A DNA stretch of 64,000 nucleotides from Flavobacterium ichthyis (GTDB lineage: Bacteria; Bacteroidota; Bacteroidia; Flavobacteriales; Flavobacteriaceae), in assembly GCF_009915155.1 (NCBI RefSeq), contig NZ_JAABLM010000010.1, positions 1 through 64,000 on the forward strand. The letters run 5' to 3'. Below are positions 61,867 to 64,000 of the stretch, piece after piece. The position numbers and the translations under genes are program-made. The notes beneath the pieces are model-generated. The model saw nothing but the letters and a program-made list of their open reading frames with translations. It searched no databases and was not told where the DNA came from. Positions within the stretch are counted from its first letter, which is position 1. The number at the start of each line of letters is the position of its first letter.

Positions 61867-62862
61867 TTATTGATTCAGAATTATTGCGGCTTCTTTGGCA
61901 AAATACGTCGAAATTAAACTGGCTCCGGCACGTTTGATACACATGAGTTGCTCCATCATAATTTTGTCGTGGTCGAGCCATCCTTTTTCGGCAGCGGCTT
62001 TGATCATGGCATATTCGCCGGAAACGTGGAAGACGGTAACGGGAACATTTACAGCGTTTTTGACTTCACGAACAATATCCAGATAAGCAATCCCGGGTTT
62101 TACCATGACCATATCGGCACCTTCTTCAACGTCCCAAAGGGCTTCTTTCACGGCTTCAAGACGATTAGAATAATCCATTTGATAGGTTTTTTTATCTTTT
62201 GGAACCACGATATCGGCTTCTTTTGGCGCAGAATCCAAGGCGTCGCGAAATGGTCCGTAAAAAGCCGAGGCATATTTAGCGGAGTAGCTCATAATGCCAA
62301 CATTTTCAAAACCTGCAGCATCAAGACCTTGACGAAGTCGAAGGACACGACCGTCCATCATGTCGCTTGGTGCTACAAAATCGGCTCCGGCTTTTGCATG
62401 CGAAACCGCCATTTTTACGAGTGCTTCGTTGGTTTCGTCATTGGCGATATCACCGTTTTTGATGATTCCATCATGACCGTAAATGGAATATGGATCGAGA
62501 GCCACATCGGGCATCACAATCATTTCAGGACAGGCGATTTTGATTTCGCGAATGGCACGTTGCATCAATCCATTATCGTTCCAAGCTTCTTTTCCGGTAT
62601 TGTCTTTCAAAGATTCATCAACCTTTACATAAATATTTACGGCACGAATTCCTAAAGCAAAAAGTTCTTTCACTTCTGCTACCGTTAAATCAATAGAACG
62701 ACGGAAAATTCCGGGCATCGAGGGGATTTCTACTTTGTAGTTTTCGCCTTCGGCAATGAACATTGGGAACATAAAATCGCTCGGACTTAATGTGGTTTCG
62801 CGGACTAATGAACGGATGGATTCGTTGGTTCGTAGTCTTCTACCTCTTTGTAATGGGAACAT
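61867..62862 (-). CDS. hemB: Porphobilinogen synthase (delta-aminolevulinate dehydratase)
   Basis: 331 residues. Catalytic lysines are in VFHVSGEYAM-type context and MVKPGIAYLDIV; SDMMDGRVLRLRQGLD and MVMPDVALDPYSIYGHDG are family signatures, with the metal-site region in the latter. It condenses two 5-aminolevulinates into porphobilinogen. The start codon abuts a TAGC heptad array (H7). Confidence 0.95.
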   Translation of the reverse strand: MFPLQRGRRLRTNESIRSLVRETTLSPSDFMFPMFIAEGENYKVEIPSMPGIFRRSIDLTVAEVKELFALGIRAVNIYVKVDESLKDNTGKEAWNDNGLMQRAIREIKIACPEMIVMPDVALDPYSIYGHDGIIKNGDIANDETNEALVKMAVSHAKAGADFVAPSDMMDGRVLRLRQGLDAAGFENVGIMSYSAKYASAFYGPFRDALDSAPKEADIVVPKDKKTYQMDYSNRLEAVKEALWDVEEGADMVMVKPGIAYLDIVREVKNAVNVPVTVFHVSGEYAMIKAAAEKGWLDHDKIMMEQLMCIKRAGASLISTYFAKEAAIILNQ

Positions 62863-62864
62863 GG

Positions 62865-62918
62865 TTTTAGCTTTTAGCTTTCAGCAATTAGCAATTAGCT
62901 ACATGCTGTTGGCGATTA
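62865..62918. repeat. Heptad repeat array H7 (left side of the S23 gene)
   Basis: Seven units of NNNTAGC/NNNNNGC: TTTTAGC, TTTTAGC, TTTCAGC, AATTAGC, AATTAGC, TACATGC, TGTTGGC. It contains the 18-bp inverted repeat arm TAGCTTTCAGCAATTAGC (62875-62892). Confidence 0.88.
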
Positions 62919-63355
62919 AAATTTATTTATTTAACTTTGATATTAAACTATTTAGCATTTTTTTAATCTCTTCAATTTGAAACAATAATTTCTCTGCTGT
63001 TTCTAGATTTAGAAAATTTAAATCTCTACTTAATATAAATTGATACTCTAATTCGTTTGCTGATCCGAATGCAATGATTAGAAATCGGGCAAAATCTTTA
63101 TCTGAGTTTCTACCACAACCTTCCGCAATATTTGTTGGAATCGAACTTGAAGATCTTTTCATTTGACTAGTTAGTCCAAACTGTTCTTCTTTTGGAAAAT
63201 TAATTACAATTTTATAAACATCTAAAGTCAATTGATGGGATTTTTGCCAAACTGTGAAATTTTTATAATCTTTCATATTTTTAAAGCTGTTAGCTGTTAG
63301 CGATTAGCTGTTAGCTATTTTTTTACTTTTTTTGGAAGCTAATTGCTGAAAGCTA
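62875..63355. mobile_element. Putative S23/IVP element bounded by 18-bp inverted repeats
   Basis: TAGCTTTCAGCAATTAGC at 62875-62892 and its exact reverse complement at 63338-63355 enclose the four-helix-bundle gene and TAGC heptads. No transposase is encoded, so mobility is inferred only from the shape and the position between two heme genes. Confidence 0.5.
62923..63276 (-). CDS. Four-helix-bundle protein (S23 ribosomal protein / IVP family)
   Basis: 117 residues, all helical. MKDYKNFTVWQKSHQLTLDVY, FPKEEQFGLTSQMKRSSSSIPTNIAEGCGR and SANELEYQFILSRDL are the S23/IVP signatures. The family was first found inside intervening sequences of 23S rRNA genes and is related to Avd, the accessory protein of diversity-generating retroelements; no reverse transcriptase or 23S sequence is nearby. 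It is set between hemB and hemF and enclosed by inverted repeats. Confidence 0.92.
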   Translation of the reverse strand: MKDYKNFTVWQKSHQLTLDVYKIVINFPKEEQFGLTSQMKRSSSSIPTNIAEGCGRNSDKDFARFLIIAFGSANELEYQFILSRDLNFLNLETAEKLLFQIEEIKKMLNSLISKLNK

Positions 63356-63368
63356 ACAGCTAATCTCT
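63286..63368. repeat. Heptad repeat array H8 (right side of the S23 gene)
   Basis: TGTTAGC, TGTTAGC, GATTAGC, TGTTAGC in a row, then, after a T-rich spacer, inverted units GCTAATT, GCTGAAA, GCTAACA, GCTAATC. The inverted part contains the right 18-bp arm (63338-63355). Confidence 0.88.
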
Positions 63369-63376
63369 ATCAGCCA

Positions 63377-64000
63377 TTATACCCAATCAACGGGTTTTTC
63401 TAACACTGTAATTAATTTTTCTTCTTCTGAACCTGCTTCTGGGTGATAATCATAAATCCATTGAACGTGTGGCGGCAAACTCATCAGGATGCTTTCGATT
63501 CTTCCATTGGTTTTTAGCCCGAAAAGAGTTCCTTTGTCATGAACCAAATTGAATTCAACATAACGACCACGACGGATTTCTTGCCAGGTTCGTTGTGCTT
63601 CGGTATAAGGTAAATCTTTTCTTTTTTCAACAATTGGAACGTATGCTTCAAGGAAAGAATCGCCAACTTCGGTTACGAAATTGTACCAGTCTTCCATTGA
63701 CATCTCTTCATTTGCCTTGCAATAATCGAAAAATAACCCTCCGATTCCTCTGGCTTCGTTTCGGTGTGCATTCCAGAAATAGGCATCGCATTGTTTTTTA
63801 TATTTTGGATAAAATTCGGGATTATGTTTGTCGCAAGCGGTTTTGCAAGTTTGATGAAAATGTGTGGCATCTTCTTCAAACAAATAATAAGGTGTTAAAT
63901 CTTGTCCGCCACCAAACCAAGCCCCAACCAACTTCCCCGAAGGGGAAGAGTTATCATACATTTCAAAATAACGCCAGTTTGCATGAACCGTTGGCACCAT
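63377..64000 (-). CDS. hemF: Oxygen-dependent coproporphyrinogen III oxidase, C-terminal part (5' end outside window)
   Basis: 207 residues shown; the gene continues beyond 64000. GAWFGGGQDLTPYYLFEEDA, HRNEARGIGGLFFDY, and RRGRYVEFNLVHDKGTLFGL are HemF signatures; the C-terminus ends PVDWV. It converts coproporphyrinogen III to protoporphyrinogen IX with O2. The stretch between YFEMYD and AWFGGG carries an extra DNA palindrome (63932-63948) giving SSPSGKLVG, which is unusual. Confidence 0.95.
   Translation of the reverse strand: MVPTVHANWRYFEMYDNSSPSGKLVGAWFGGGQDLTPYYLFEEDATHFHQTCKTACDKHNPEFYPKYKKQCDAYFWNAHRNEARGIGGLFFDYCKANEEMSMEDWYNFVTEVGDSFLEAYVPIVEKRKDLPYTEAQRTWQEIRRGRYVEFNLVHDKGTLFGLKTNGRIESILMSLPPHVQWIYDYHPEAGSEEEKLITVLEKPVDWV

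Overview
The window looks like a chromosomal segment of a Flavobacteriaceae member, most likely Flavobacterium or a close relative. Supporting signs are the AT-rich sequence, TANNTTTG-type promoter boxes, few Shine-Dalgarno sites with several TTG/GTG starts, the gliding/type IX secretion lipoprotein SprE/PorW, an ATP synthase operon without beta and epsilon genes, a Bacteroidetes-type Bat (aerotolerance) operon, and HU-CCDC81/SPOR and FG-GAP-like proteins. All assignments are by reading; no database search was run.

Layout. 1-2617: the 3' part of a secreted protein ending in a HExxH (metallopeptidase-like) domain, followed by two small exported proteins of unknown role. 3160-11626: sprE, two small membrane genes, then atpB-E-F-H-A-G. 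11762-18226: a polysaccharide flippase, dut, a nucleotidyltransferase, a TPR protein, a DUF4292 lipoprotein and an EnvC-like protein, all in one direction. 18256-23729: a minus-strand housekeeping block (thioesterase, small outer-membrane protein, phosphatase, HD hydrolase, acyl-ACP desaturase, acyltransferase). 23879-29536: recA, a lipoprotein, an ECF sigma factor coupled to an unusual inner-membrane/beta-barrel protein, a second acyltransferase and trpS.

29540-34740 is an accessory island between trpS and dprA. It carries small AT-rich lipoprotein genes, three of which appear frameshifted by one base, and a REP-associated tyrosine transposase (RAYT) bounded by inverted palindromic repeats, with at least two internally deleted, MITE-like copies. 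A short match to the 3' end of dprA lies at the far edge of the island and acts as a direct repeat around it.

34743-47872 returns to core genes: dprA, an HU-CCDC81/SPOR protein, a Cys/Met gamma-lyase or synthase, a DUF3298 lipoprotein, an ArsC-like protein, yicC, gmk, nadD, an iron alcohol dehydrogenase, gpsA, terC and pheS. 47968-57482 holds cvpA and then, reading leftward, moxR-DUF58-BatD-like-batA-batB-batC-batD-batE. 57653-64000: an aldo-keto reductase, an SDR, an AlbA_2/Schlafen-like protein, a small membrane protein, a cytochrome c lipoprotein, hemB, a four-helix-bundle (S23/IVP) gene and a truncated hemF.

The most unusual signals are in non-coding DNA: (i) the RAYT/REP island; (ii) the S23/IVP gene enclosed by perfect 18-bp inverted repeats and TAGC heptads between hemB and hemF; (iii) intergenic arrays at eight places that share a 7-nt (once 8-nt) period although their core sequences differ; and (iv) a dispersed hairpin repeat family of about nine copies.
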